37,529 nt of DNA from Campylobacteraceae bacterium (GTDB lineage Bacteria > Campylobacterota > Campylobacteria > Campylobacterales > Campylobacteraceae): assembly GCA_031266555.1 (NCBI GenBank), contig JAISAU010000001.1, positions 1 through 37,529 of the forward strand. The letters are read 5' to 3'. The translations under genes and the position numbers were made by a program. The notes under the pieces were generated by a model. It did not search any database. It saw nothing but the letters and a program-made list of their open reading frames with translations, and was not told the origin of the DNA. Shown piece after piece: positions 8,151 to 15,751 of this stretch. How positions within the stretch are numbered: the first letter of the stretch is position 1; each line of letters begins with the position of its first letter.

Positions 8151-8445
8151 CTGTATTTTCCTAAAAAACTTTTATTATAGCAGTAATTTTCTGAATATCC
8201 ATTTTAAAGCATTTTATTGGTATCAGCATAATCTTGAACAAATAATTTTAACTATTCAAAAAATAGATGTTGTTTTGAAGCGTAAAATATCTTTAATTTC
8301 AAAGTATTTTTTTCTCGCAAACAAAATAATCCATTGCTACTGTTTTTTGCCATTTTTCTACACTTTTCGCAAAAAAGCTCAACCATTTTTTAAACTTCTC
8401 TTTTTTAACATCAAAAATGATAGATTTTTTCTTTTTACATGTAGC
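8151..8445. other. Noncoding gap between aroK and trpS
   Basis: Holds the trpS promoter at its left end and a TACATGTA palindrome (8436-8443) just past the aroK stop. Short open frames on both strands are lysine/phenylalanine-rich low-complexity readings without ribosome-binding sites, so I call no gene. Confidence 0.5.
8174..8182 (-). promoter_or_regulatory. Extended -10 promoter of trpS-serS
   Basis: TGCTATAAT on the minus strand is a perfect extended -10 (TGnTATAAT). It lies 24 nt before the trpS ATG, with AGGA between. Confidence 0.7.
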
Positions 8446-8988
8446 CTATCTACTGGAAACATTTGTATCAAAAAGTTTCATTAACTCTTTTATCATCTCT
8501 CTTTTATTTTTATATTTTTCGACATTGATAGTGATATCCGCCAGTTTTTTATAGGTATCGCTTCTTCTTTTAAATAACTCTTTTGCTCTTTTTCTATCTT
8601 GTAAAAGTGGGCGTTTCGCCAACTTCTCTTTAGATTTGGGATGATTTTCCAACCTTTTCATAATACCGTCAAAACTTGATTTTAGATATATGATTTTACC
8701 GATTTTTTTCAAATTCCCAACCGCTATAAAGCCGCCGCCCGTGGAGATAATAGAATTTTTGACATTTTTTTCAAGCCAAATAGCGACTTTTTGCTCAAGT
8801 TCCCTAAAATACTCTTCGCCTTTGGTGCTGAATATATTTTTTATCTTTTTATTTTCCATATTTTCTATAATTTTATCGGTGTCAAGACAAACGGTTTTAA
8901 GCTCTTTTGCCAACTCTTTTGCTAAAGTGCTTTTACCTACGCCCATAAATCCTATAAATAGTAAATTACCGCACTTCGGCACTTTCAT
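8446..8988 (-). CDS. aroK: Shikimate kinase
   Basis: Phosphorylates shikimate at the 3-hydroxyl with ATP, fifth step of chorismate synthesis. Residues 10-20 carry the Walker A motif GFMGVGKST. The shikimate site is seen in LDTD and in ISTGGGF, and the LID arginine lies in AKRPLL. From the ATG at 8988 the protein has 180 residues, close to the family norm; an in-frame start at 9015 adds nine unconserved residues. GGAGAGAAGG precedes the 8988 ATG at good spacing, inside the end of der. The 23-nt overlap with der shows translational coupling, the same order as in C. jejuni. Confidence 0.94.
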   Translation of the reverse strand: MKVPKCGNLLFIGFMGVGKSTLAKELAKELKTVCLDTDKIIENMENKKIKNIFSTKGEEYFRELEQKVAIWLEKNVKNSIISTGGGFIAVGNLKKIGKIIYLKSSFDGIMKRLENHPKSKEKLAKRPLLQDRKRAKELFKRRSDTYKKLADITINVEKYKNKREMIKELMKLFDTNVSSR

Positions 8989-10342
8989 TGTCCTTCTCTC
9001 CTCTTGTTCTGGCAATCAAAATTATAGGCGCGCCTTCAAAGCCAAACTCATCTCTAATCCTATTGACCAAAAACCTTTTATAGCTAAAATGCAGACTTTT
9101 CGGTCTATTCATAACGAGCGCAAATCTAGGCGGTTTCGTGTCAAACTGAGTGGCAAAATATATCTTTACATGTCTTCCTTTATCAGAAGGCAGTTGATGT
9201 TTTCTGCTTGCTTCTTTTACAGCTTCATTCAATCTCGACGTTGGCACTCTCATAGTGTAATTTTCATACACTTTTATTATCAAGTCGTTTATTTTATGCA
9301 CTCTTTGCTTAGATAACGCGGAGAGCGTAATAATAGGAGCATAGGATAAAAATTTGAATTTGTATCTCACGTCTTGCGTAATTTTTTCAAAACTTTCTCT
9401 TGCTTTATCCCACTTATTTAAAACTATGATGCAACCAAGCTCATATTTATCTATAAGACTTGCTATTCTCTCGTCAAGTTCCGTGAAAGGTTCGCTCGCA
9501 TCAAGTACTAAAAGCGCGATATCGGAGCGTTCAAGCATTGACGAAGTCCTATTTAGCGCATATTTTTCAATGCCTTCTATCTTTCCTCGTTTTCTAATAC
9601 CCGCCGTATCGACAAAATTTAGTTTTTTATCTTTGTATATCATCATATCATCAACTGGATCTATCGTAGTGCCTGCAACTTCGCTTACAACCGCTCTGTC
9701 AACTCCTAAAACAGCGTTTAAAAGCGAGCTTTTCCCAACATTCACACGACCTATAATCGCTACATTTATAAGATCATCCGCACTTTTATCGTCTTGATTT
9801 AAAAATTCTTCCAAAGGCAAATCGTCATCGTCTTGTAAAACTAACTCCTCTTTTGGCGAAGGCAAAAATGAAGCGACCCACGAAAGCAGTTTTAAAACTC
9901 CTCTATTGTGCGAAACGGATATTGCAAAAATATTTTGCGCTCCAAACTGATAAAATTCCCAAGCTCTGTCTTCTTCTTTTTCATTATCTATTTTGTTTAT
10001 AATTAAAGCGATGGGTTTTTTAAGTTTTTGGAGTTCAAAAAATAGCTTTTTTTCAATGTCTTGCGGCAAAACTTTCCCATCCGTCACAAAGAGTAAAATA
10101 TCCGCCTCTTTAGCCGCTTTTAACGACTGCTTTTTTACATTCTCAAAAAGGTCGGTAGAATCGTCAAGTCCACCGGTATCTGCCAAACGACAACACCTAC
10201 CCTCTATCTCCACATCTTTATAGCGCACGTCTCTTGTTGTTCCGCCAACATCGGAAGTTATAGCAAGTCTCTCTTTGGCGATACGATTAAATAGCGAACT
10301 TTTCCCAACATTTGGAAGTCCTATAAGTACAACTGTTTTCAA
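8966..10342 (-). CDS. der: Ribosome biogenesis GTPase Der (EngA)
   Basis: A tandem-G-domain GTPase for maturation of the 50S subunit. G1 of the first domain is GLPNVGKSS and of the second IIGRVNVGKSS. G3 motifs (DTGG, DTAG) and G4 motifs (NKID, NKWD) are seen in both halves, followed by a C-terminal KH-like domain. I place the start at TTG 10342 (MKTVVLIGLPNVG...), because AAGG lies 8 nt upstream and the family begins here, giving 458 residues. The open frame runs to 10441, but the extra 33 residues are basic and unconserved. It is divergent from the DMT transporter. Confidence 0.95.
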   Translation of the reverse strand: MKTVVLIGLPNVGKSSLFNRIAKERLAITSDVGGTTRDVRYKDVEIEGRCCRLADTGGLDDSTDLFENVKKQSLKAAKEADILLFVTDGKVLPQDIEKKLFFELQKLKKPIALIINKIDNEKEEDRAWEFYQFGAQNIFAISVSHNRGVLKLLSWVASFLPSPKEELVLQDDDDLPLEEFLNQDDKSADDLINVAIIGRVNVGKSSLLNAVLGVDRAVVSEVAGTTIDPVDDMMIYKDKKLNFVDTAGIRKRGKIEGIEKYALNRTSSMLERSDIALLVLDASEPFTELDERIASLIDKYELGCIIVLNKWDKARESFEKITQDVRYKFKFLSYAPIITLSALSKQRVHKINDLIIKVYENYTMRVPTSRLNEAVKEASRKHQLPSDKGRHVKIYFATQFDTKPPRFALVMNRPKSLHFSYKRFLVNRIRDEFGFEGAPIILIARTRGEKDNESAEVR

Positions 10343-10476
10343 ATAAAACCTTGTAAATAAACTAAAATGAGATTTTACATTTTTTTTCCTAAATAAAGGC
10401 GTAAACCGTTTTTTGCTCAAAGCAACCAAAAAACGCTGCATTTATTGAGAATTTATAACAACCTCGTAAGGCAAAC

Positions 10477-10485
10477 TGCTATACA
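10477..10485 (+). promoter_or_regulatory. Extended -10 promoter of the DMT-kdsA genes
   Basis: TGCTATACA matches the extended -10 pattern. A start near 10492 would exclude the upstream ATG at 10445 and supports the ATG at 10517. Confidence 0.45.
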
Positions 10486-10516
10486 ATCGCGAAATGCAAT
10501 TTTTTTAGGAATCAAT

Positions 10517-11404
10517 ATGAATTTTTTGAGGATAAACGATGGGGTTTTATACATGTTAATCGCATCGTTTTGCTTTGCTCTCATGGGCGTTTTTGTAAAA
10601 ATTTTAAGCAGCTCTTTTGGAATTTTAGAGATAACGTTTTTCAGAAATATTTTTGGCGTAGCGCTTATAGGCGTAACGCTCTTTAACTCGCCTTTAAAAA
10701 ATAAGGGCGGAAAAATAGGACTTTTGTTTTTTAGAGGCATTATAGGTTTTTTAGCGCTGCTCGCATGGTTTTATAATATAGCCCATATTCCGTTGGCAGA
10801 CGCTATGACGTTTTCAAGAACCGCTCCAATATTTACCGCGGTTATAGCGTTTTTTGCTTTGAACGAGAGATTAAGCAAAAAAGGATGGGCAGCTATTTTT
10901 ATAGGATTCGCGGGAGTAATTTTTATCATGAAGCCAAGCGGACTTTCTCTCAAAACAACCGACATAATGGGGCTTTTTAGCGGATTTGGAGCGGCTTTGG
11001 CGTATACAAGCGTGCGGGAACTTAAAAAATATTACGACACGAGAACAATTGTACTTTTTTTTATGAGTGCTGGAAGCATATGTCCTGTTTTAATGGTTTT
11101 AGCGAATAATTTTCTGCATATAAGTTTTTTTGGCGAGTTTTTTGGAAATGTAAGCGTGCCAAAAGGCATAGATTGGATTTACATAATATGTATGGGGGTT
11201 TTCGCGACCATCGCGCAAATCTTTATGACAAGAGCTTATGGAGCTACGAAAGCCGGTATAGTTTCCGCGGTAAGTTATGCCGACATAGTGTTTTCCGTAA
11301 TATTTGGCACAATAATATGGAACTCTTTTCCTGATTTATTCGGTTTGTTTGGTATAATACTCGTCATTTTAAGCGGCATAATAGTCGCTAAGGAGAAAAT
11401 ATGA
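10517..11404 (+). CDS. EamA/DMT-family inner-membrane transporter
   Basis: A 295-residue protein with about ten hydrophobic segments in two homologous halves, the plan of EamA (drug/metabolite transporter) carriers. Typical pieces are the opening [36 protein letters not shown] near the end of the first half, and [16 protein letters not shown] near the end of the second. The substrate cannot be told from sequence. The ATG at 10517 has TTAGGA upstream; the earlier ATG at 10445 lies before the probable transcription start. Its stop overlaps the kdsA start (ATGA). A comparable membrane-protein gene holds this place in C. jejuni (Cj0385c, from memory). Confidence 0.88.
   Translation: MNFLRINDGVLYMLIASFCFALMGVFVKILSSSFGILEITFFRNIFGVALIGVTLFNSPLKNKGGKIGLLFFRGIIGFLALLAWFYNIAHIPLADAMTFSRTAPIFTAVIAFFALNERLSKKGWAAIFIGFAGVIFIMKPSGLSLKTTDIMGLFSGFGAALAYTSVRELKKYYDTRTIVLFFMSAGSICPVLMVLANNFLHISFFGEFFGNVSVPKGIDWIYIICMGVFATIAQIFMTRAYGATKAGIVSAVSYADIVFSVIFGTIIWNSFPDLFGLFGIILVILSGIIVAKEKI
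11353..11358 (+). promoter_or_regulatory. Possible internal promoter for kdsA
   Basis: TATAAT preceded by TTTGTTTGG lies 42 nt before the kdsA start, inside the DMT gene. It could drive kdsA independently. No conserved -35 is seen. Confidence 0.35.
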
Positions 11405-12201
11405 TTTTGATAGCAGGTCCTTGTGTAATCGAGAGCAGGGAATCGCTTTTTCGCGTCGCAAAAGAGCTTGTAAAGTACAATGAAGATAAAAGTATAGATT
11501 TTTATTTCAAGTCAAGTTTTGATAAGGCAAATAGAACCAGCATAGAGAGTTTCAGAGGTCCTGGACTTGACGAAGGACTAAAACTTTTAGACGAAGTAAG
11601 GCAAGAGTTTGGTTTTAAACTCTTAACGGATATTCACGACTACACTCAAGCAAAACCTGTAGGCGAAGTTGTGGACGTATTGCAAATTCCGGCATTTTTA
11701 TGCAGACAAACCGACTTACTCGTGTCCGCGGCAAAAACAAAATGCGTAGTAAATATAAAAAAAGGACAATTTTTAAATCCTGCCGATATGAAATATTCGG
11801 TTAAAAAAGTACTTGACACAAGAGGCGTTAAAGCAAGCGGTTTTGAAGCCGCCAAAGAAAACGGGATTTGGCTGACTGAGCGAGGAAGCACGTTTGGGTA
11901 CGGAAATTTAGTAGTTGACATGAGAGCGCTTGGAATTATGAGAGAGTTTGCGCCCGTTATCTTTGACGCGACGCACTCCGTTCAAATGCCAGGAATGGCT
12001 GAAGGAAAAAGCGGAGGCAAAAAAGAGTTTGTAGCGCCACTTGCTAAAGCCGCAGCAGCCGTTGGAGTAGACGGATTTTTCTTTGAAACGCACTTTAATC
12101 CTTGCGAAGCGCTTTGCGACGGACCGAATATGCTTGATTTGGAAGAACTGCATATCGTAATACAATCTATCAAAAAAATACAAAATACGCTTGAAAATTA
12201 G
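11401..12201 (+). CDS. kdsA: 3-deoxy-8-phosphooctulonate (KDO-8-P) synthase
   Basis: Condenses phosphoenolpyruvate with arabinose-5-phosphate to make KDO-8-phosphate for the lipid A inner core, so the organism makes LPS/LOS. The 266-residue TIM barrel opens with [10 protein letters not shown]. It also has [27 protein letters not shown], and [16 protein letters not shown]. Near residue 183 is [10 protein letters not shown], and the end has FFETHFNP. A cysteine at the GPC position and conserved H/E/D sites suggest the metal-dependent class, which I infer rather than prove. It overlaps the DMT stop by 4 nt. Confidence 0.96.
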   Translation: MILIAGPCVIESRESLFRVAKELVKYNEDKSIDFYFKSSFDKANRTSIESFRGPGLDEGLKLLDEVRQEFGFKLLTDIHDYTQAKPVGEVVDVLQIPAFLCRQTDLLVSAAKTKCVVNIKKGQFLNPADMKYSVKKVLDTRGVKASGFEAAKENGIWLTERGSTFGYGNLVVDMRALGIMREFAPVIFDATHSVQMPGMAEGKSGGKKEFVAPLAKAAAAVGVDGFFFETHFNPCEALCDGPNMLDLEELHIVIQSIKKIQNTLEN

Positions 12202-12218
12202 GCGCATTTCAAGTTAAC

Positions 12219-12232
12219 GTCTACATGTAGAC
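12219..12232. repeat. 14-bp palindrome containing TACATGTA
   Basis: GTCTACATGTAGAC is a perfect palindrome between kdsA and ribH, one of the longest members of the TACATGTA set. A T-run follows only about 15 nt later, so it is not a convincing terminator. Confidence 0.6.
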
Positions 12233-12295
12233 ACTATCTTCGTTCTTTTTTTGAGAAAAAACAGCCTTTTGAAAGATAAGAGGTTGTAAATTTGT

Positions 12296-12301
12296 TATAA
12301 T
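12296..12301 (+). promoter_or_regulatory. -10 box of ribH-nusB-pyrF
   Basis: TTTGTTATAAT is a consensus -10 lying 37 nt before the ribH ATG, after a T-rich tract. It gives ribH-nusB-pyrF a promoter separate from kdsA. Confidence 0.6.
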
Positions 12302-12338
12302 TGAACGAATTTTTTACTTACACGGCAAAGGAAGAAAT

Positions 12339-12809
12339 ATGAACATAATCGAAGGAAAGCTTTCGTTAAATGGAAGTGAGAAAATAGCCATCATAAACGC
12401 CAGATTTAATCATATCATTACGGATAGGTTAGTTGAAGGGGCAAAAGACGCTTTTTTAAGACATGGAGGAGATGAAAAAAATCTTGATTTGATTTTGGTG
12501 CCGGGCGCGTTTGAGATACCGTTCGCGCTTGACAAAGCGCTTTTTAGCAAAAAATATGACGGTATTTGTTGCGTGGGTGCTATCATAAGAGGTTCTACCC
12601 CGCATTTTGATTTTGTCTCCGCAGAAGCCACAAAAGGTATCGCAAACACAACTCTTAAATATCAAAAACCGGTAACTTTTGGAGTTTTAACGACAGAGAC
12701 AATAGAACAAGCTATTGAAAGAGCGGGAAGCAAAGCGGGAAATAAAGGTTTTGAAAGTATGACAAATCTCATAGAACTTATCAGCCTTTACAATCAGTTC
12801 AAGGTTTAA
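12339..12809 (+). CDS. ribH: 6,7-dimethyl-8-ribityllumazine synthase
   Basis: Penultimate step of riboflavin synthesis, joining the ribityl-pyrimidine with 3,4-dihydroxybutanone-4-phosphate. The 156-residue protein has the family landmarks in order: [14 protein letters not shown], the substrate-binding [22 protein letters not shown] (phosphate loop and catalytic histidine), and [23 protein letters not shown] precedes the ATG. It sits before nusB with one base between, the common Campylobacterota arrangement. Confidence 0.96.
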   Translation: MNIIEGKLSLNGSEKIAIINARFNHIITDRLVEGAKDAFLRHGGDEKNLDLILVPGAFEIPFALDKALFSKKYDGICCVGAIIRGSTPHFDFVSAEATKGIANTTLKYQKPVTFGVLTTETIEQAIERAGSKAGNKGFESMTNLIELISLYNQFKV

Positions 12810-12810
12810 T

Positions 12811-13212
12811 GTGGCAACGCGTCATCAAGTCAGAGAAGCTGTCATAGGGCTATTATACGCGCAAGATATCGGCAATGATAATATTGTAAAATTTCGCGAT
12901 GAGATTCTTGAAGAAAAAAAAATAAGAAATTTGCAAAAAGAGTTTGCTGTAGAGCTTTACCAAGGAGTTTTGGATAATATAAACGAGATAGATAAAGCCA
13001 TAAACAGATACCTCAAAGAGTGGGAATTAGAAAAAATCGGCATGATAGAACGAGCACTTTTAAGACTCGGGGCGTACGAGCTTTTGTACACTAAACTAGA
13101 TAGCGCGGTTATCATAAACGAGGCTATAGAGCTTGCTAAAAAGCTTGGAAACGAGACAAGTTCAAAATTTGTAAACGGCGTTTTGGATTCCATAAAAAAG
13201 AATATTGCATGA
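12811..13212 (+). CDS. nusB: Transcription antitermination/rRNA maturation factor NusB
   Basis: A 133-residue all-alpha protein that binds boxA RNA with NusE (ribosomal protein S10) in antitermination and rRNA processing. The start is GTG at 12811 (MATRHQVREAVIGLLYA), one base after the ribH stop. The landmark RALLRLGAYELLY is near residue 80, followed by VIINEAIELAKKLG and KFVNGVLDSI at the C-terminus. It overlaps pyrF by 4 nt (ATGA), so all three genes are probably translated from one message. Confidence 0.95.
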   Translation: MATRHQVREAVIGLLYAQDIGNDNIVKFRDEILEEKKIRNLQKEFAVELYQGVLDNINEIDKAINRYLKEWELEKIGMIERALLRLGAYELLYTKLDSAVIINEAIELAKKLGNETSSKFVNGVLDSIKKNIA

Positions 13213-13904
13213 AACTTTGCGTAGCTTTGGACTTGCCAAATGAAAAAGAGAACATATCTTTGGCGAAATCTCTGAAAAAGTGCGATGTTTGGCTTAAAGT
13301 CGGACTTCGTTCATTCATAAGAGACGGTAAAAATATCGTAAGCGAACTGAAAAACATAAACGATGGTTTTAAAATTTTTCTTGATCTAAAGCTTTACGAT
13401 ATACCAAATACTATGGCTGACGCGGCTGAATCCATAGCCGAACTTAATGTTGAGATGTTTAACGTACATGCGAGCAGCGGCAAGACAGCTATGAAAATGG
13501 TAATGGATAGATTAAACGGTGTGAAAAATCCTCCCATCGTACTTTCCGTAACTGCACTCACAAGTTTTGACGAGAGCGGCTTTTGGGCGATATATAATGA
13601 AAACATAGAAAAAAAAGCGTTACAATTCGCAAAAGAGAGTTATGAGAGCGGGCTTGAGGGCGTTGTTTGCTCGGTGTATGAAAGCCTAATGATAAAAAGC
13701 CACACAAACGATAATTTCCTCACATTAACTCCCGGTATAAGACCATTTGGAGATGAGCGAAAAGACGATCAAAAACGTGTGGCTGATATCAAAACGGCCC
13801 ATGAAAACAGATGTGATTTTATAGTAGTGGGACGCCCTATATATCAAGCAAAAAATCCATTTGATGCTACGCAAAAAATATTAGACAATATTGGGGAGTT
13901 TTAA
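13209..13904 (+). CDS. pyrF: Orotidine 5'-phosphate decarboxylase
   Basis: Last step of UMP synthesis. The 231-residue TIM barrel starts with CVALDLPN and has the catalytic lysine/aspartate motif FLDLKLYDIPNT around residue 60. Other landmarks are NVHASSG, VLSVTALTS, and the phosphate-site TPGIRPFG and VVGRPIYQA. It is the terminal gene of ribH-nusB-pyrF and converges on gluQ. Confidence 0.96.
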   Translation: MKLCVALDLPNEKENISLAKSLKKCDVWLKVGLRSFIRDGKNIVSELKNINDGFKIFLDLKLYDIPNTMADAAESIAELNVEMFNVHASSGKTAMKMVMDRLNGVKNPPIVLSVTALTSFDESGFWAIYNENIEKKALQFAKESYESGLEGVVCSVYESLMIKSHTNDNFLTLTPGIRPFGDERKDDQKRVADIKTAHENRCDFIVVGRPIYQAKNPFDATQKILDNIGEF

Positions 13905-14203
13905 AATTGCTTTTTAAAATACAATATATTACATGTGATACTTGCCTGAAATAAACAAAACTCGCAACTAATATATTTTTAGTTTTTAGTTGATTTCAAA
14001 TGGTTTTTATTACATGTAATATATTTACACAAGAATTTCACATTATTTTTTATAGATTATCTCTTGTGCCGATTGAGCGCTTATGTTTTTTAAAAATATT
14101 AATCGTTTTATTTGCAAAAATTTTTTACTCTTGATTGTGATTTTAACCAGTCAATAGTGCCCGTCTAAAGGCTAATTTCATTGCGAAAAGACATAAAAAT
14201 TAG
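13905..14203. other. Convergent pyrF/gluQ gap
   Basis: AT-rich spacer with two sites of the ACATGT family (13931-13936; 14011-14018, within the 14-bp palindrome TATTACATGTAATA). A dyad GCTAATTT (14171-14178)/AAATTAGC (14197-14204) lies at the gluQ end without a following U-run. No gene is visible. Confidence 0.5.
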
Positions 14204-15109
14204 CTAAAATGCGGAGCTTACCTTTTGTCCATTTGTCCTTAAAAACATATCCAATTCGTCTTTACATGTAAGAATATCTTCTTTTGTATTTACTTGCCAA
14301 AACTCTTTAACGCCTATTATTTGAGCTGCTTTTTGAAATAGCTCGTTTGGCTTTTTACCGTTTTTTCTCCATGACGCAAGCGAGTTTGAGCCGTTTGATT
14401 TTGATAATTTTGAGCCGTTACTATCAAAAATTAACATATGATGTATAAAAGTCGTTTGCAAAAAGTTTTCAAATCCAAAAAGCCGCGCCATATAAAGTTG
14501 CAACGCAGTTGAATTAAAAAGGTCGTCCCCACGCACAATCAAACTTGTTTTATGATCCTCGTCCAAAAAAAGCGAAGCAAATTGATATGAGCAAAAATCC
14601 TCTTTTTGCCAAAGAGTTATATCGCCGAATGCGCTGTAAATATTAACGTATCTGTTCCTAAGTATTATATTAGAATCATTGTCTACATGTAGTTTTAAAG
14701 CGGTTTTTTCTTTTTCTAACTCTAAATTTAACTTAATGCAATCGCCGTGATAAATACCGTTGATACCTTTTCTTGAACATTTGCAAGCATAAAAAATATC
14801 AGGATTTTTGCGCCAAAGAGAAAGTATAACTTTAAAAAGTATCTTTTGTTTATGAGCGAACGAATAGTTTTTTAAAAAATCATTTTTATTGCACGCGCCC
14901 AAATCCCAATCAAGTCTAAGCCATTTAAGAGTTTCAAAAATATCTTCTATATAAATATCTTTGGAACGATTTTGGTCAATATCGTCGATTTTAAGTTCTA
15001 TTTTCGCGTTTGTATGACGAGCGAGAGTATAAATTAGGATAAAATTCAAAGCGTTTCCGGCATGAATGAAACCGCTTGGAGTTGGAGCAATTCTTGTGAG
15101 ATTTAGCAT
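14204..15109 (-). CDS. gluQ: Glutamyl-Q tRNA(Asp) synthetase
   Basis: This is the catalytic half of a glutamyl-tRNA synthetase without the anticodon-binding domain, as in GluQ-RS (YadB), which attaches glutamate to queuosine in tRNA(Asp). The 301 residues show the HIGH-type motif in TRIAPTPSGFIHAGN and the zinc ligands C-x-C...Y-x3-C in YACKCSRKGINGIYHGDC. They also show IVRGDDLFNST and a KMSKS-type loop KLSKS near residue 240. The ATG at 15109 is chosen because the family begins at LTRIAPTPSG; an in-frame ATG at 15139 lies within an upstream terminator hairpin. GGG in that hairpin is the nearest Shine-Dalgarno-like stretch, so initiation may be weak or coupled to the hairpin. Confidence 0.88.
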   Translation of the reverse strand: MLNLTRIAPTPSGFIHAGNALNFILIYTLARHTNAKIELKIDDIDQNRSKDIYIEDIFETLKWLRLDWDLGACNKNDFLKNYSFAHKQKILFKVILSLWRKNPDIFYACKCSRKGINGIYHGDCIKLNLELEKEKTALKLHVDNDSNIILRNRYVNIYSAFGDITLWQKEDFCSYQFASLFLDEDHKTSLIVRGDDLFNSTALQLYMARLFGFENFLQTTFIHHMLIFDSNGSKLSKSNGSNSLASWRKNGKKPNELFQKAAQIIGVKEFWQVNTKEDILTCKDELDMFLRTNGQKVSSAF

Positions 15110-15112
15110 ATC

Positions 15113-15143
15113 AAAAAAACCCTTTGCACAAAAATGCAAAGGG
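15113..15143 (-). terminator. Intrinsic terminator after the RRM-protein gene
   Basis: On the minus strand CCCTTTGCA and TGCAAAGGG form a perfect 9-bp stem with a 6-nt loop, directly followed by seven T. It ends the RRM gene 24 nt past its stop and lies only about 4 nt before the gluQ ATG, so gluQ expression may depend on readthrough. Confidence 0.85.
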
Positions 15144-15166
15144 CGTTAAACTACATCTATATTTTA

Positions 15167-15439
15167 TTAATAGCGAGCTGCTCTTCTTGGTTTCTCTTCG
15201 CGAGGTTTAGCCTCATTTACTCGAAGATTTCTTCCACCTACTTCTTTATTGTTAAGTTGTTCTATAGCTTCTTGCGCAGCCGCTTCGTCCGCCATTTCCA
15301 CAAATGCAAAACCTTTTGATCGGTTTGTATCTCTATCCGTTACTATCTTTGCACTTAATACCGTACCAAATTGTCCGAATATAGCCTCCAGTTCGCTCTC
15401 AGTCATCTTGTATGACAAATTTCCAACGTAAATATTCAC
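15167..15439 (-). CDS. RRM-domain RNA-binding protein
   Basis: A single 90-residue RNA recognition motif with an arginine-rich tail. RNP2 is IYVGNL (residues 3-8) and RNP1 is KGFAFVEM (about 42-49), with the usual beta-alpha-beta spacing and a C-terminal KPREEKPRRAARY. Such small glycine/arginine-tailed RRM proteins are common in Campylobacterota and cyanobacteria and bind RNA; targets are unknown. The start is GTG at 15439 with AAGGA upstream. It is monocistronic, bounded by a strong terminator, and has a dyad in its 5' region. Confidence 0.93.
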   Translation of the reverse strand: MNIYVGNLSYKMTESELEAIFGQFGTVLSAKIVTDRDTNRSKGFAFVEMADEAAAQEAIEQLNNKEVGGRNLRVNEAKPREEKPRRAARY

Positions 15440-15463
15440 GTTATGTGTCCTTAAAAAAATCTA

Positions 15464-15477
15464 TTGACAAAAGTCAA
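15464..15477. repeat. Perfect dyad upstream of the RRM gene
   Basis: TTGAC-AAAA-GTCAA lies 25 nt upstream of the RRM-protein start, with a second small dyad GATAT-G-ATATC at 15481-15491. Placement suits an operator or an RNA hairpin in the leader. Confidence 0.4.
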
Positions 15478-15705
15478 CCTGATATGATATCAACTAAATT
15501 ATTAAAATTTGTTTTATTTTTAGTATTTGGGTATAAAAATTTTATTTTTTCATTTCAAAAACTCACAAAAAAATCTTTTGTTACATGTAACCTACTTTTA
15601 CAATGAAAAATGACATAAAATTTTATTGAAAATTAATTTTAATTTTGATATATAAAGAAGCATAAATCTCATATTATACATATAATTGATATTAAAGCTT
15701 TTTTT

Positions 15706-15714
15706 TGCTATGCT
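15706..15714 (+). promoter_or_regulatory. Extended -10 promoter of gltBD
   Basis: TTGCTATGCT behind a run of T fits the Campylobacterota sigma70 pattern. It lies 37 nt before the gltB ATG, which has GGCGGAG as ribosome-binding site. Confidence 0.55.
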
Positions 15715-15751
15715 CGTGAACTTTTTTTGAAAAAAATACTTAGGCGGAGCG

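Larger units (their letters stand above)
15440..15751. other. Divergent RRM/gltB regulatory region
   Basis: A 312-bp AT-rich gap. It holds the RRM-side dyads, a GTTACATGTAAC palindrome (TACATGTA at 15582-15589) and TATAAT at 15681-15686. Nearest gltB is TTTTTTTGCTATGCT, whose TGnTATGCT is a good extended -10. No RNA gene or small ORF is convincing. Confidence 0.5.

Noticed and set aside
8275-8484. 69-codon plus-strand open frame between trpS and aroK
   Set aside because: Low-complexity Phe/Lys-rich reading that runs into the 3' end of aroK.
10343-10441. Upstream start of der
   Set aside because: The extra residues are unconserved and basic; TTG at 10342 has AAGG and matches the family start.
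12219-12260. Palindrome plus T-run as the kdsA terminator
   Set aside because: The T-run starts about 15 nt after the palindrome, which belongs to the TACATGTA set.
15464-15486. TTGACA as a -35 for gltB or the RRM gene
   Set aside because: The nearest TATGAT is only about 13 bp away, too short for a sigma70 promoter, and TTGACA is part of a dyad.
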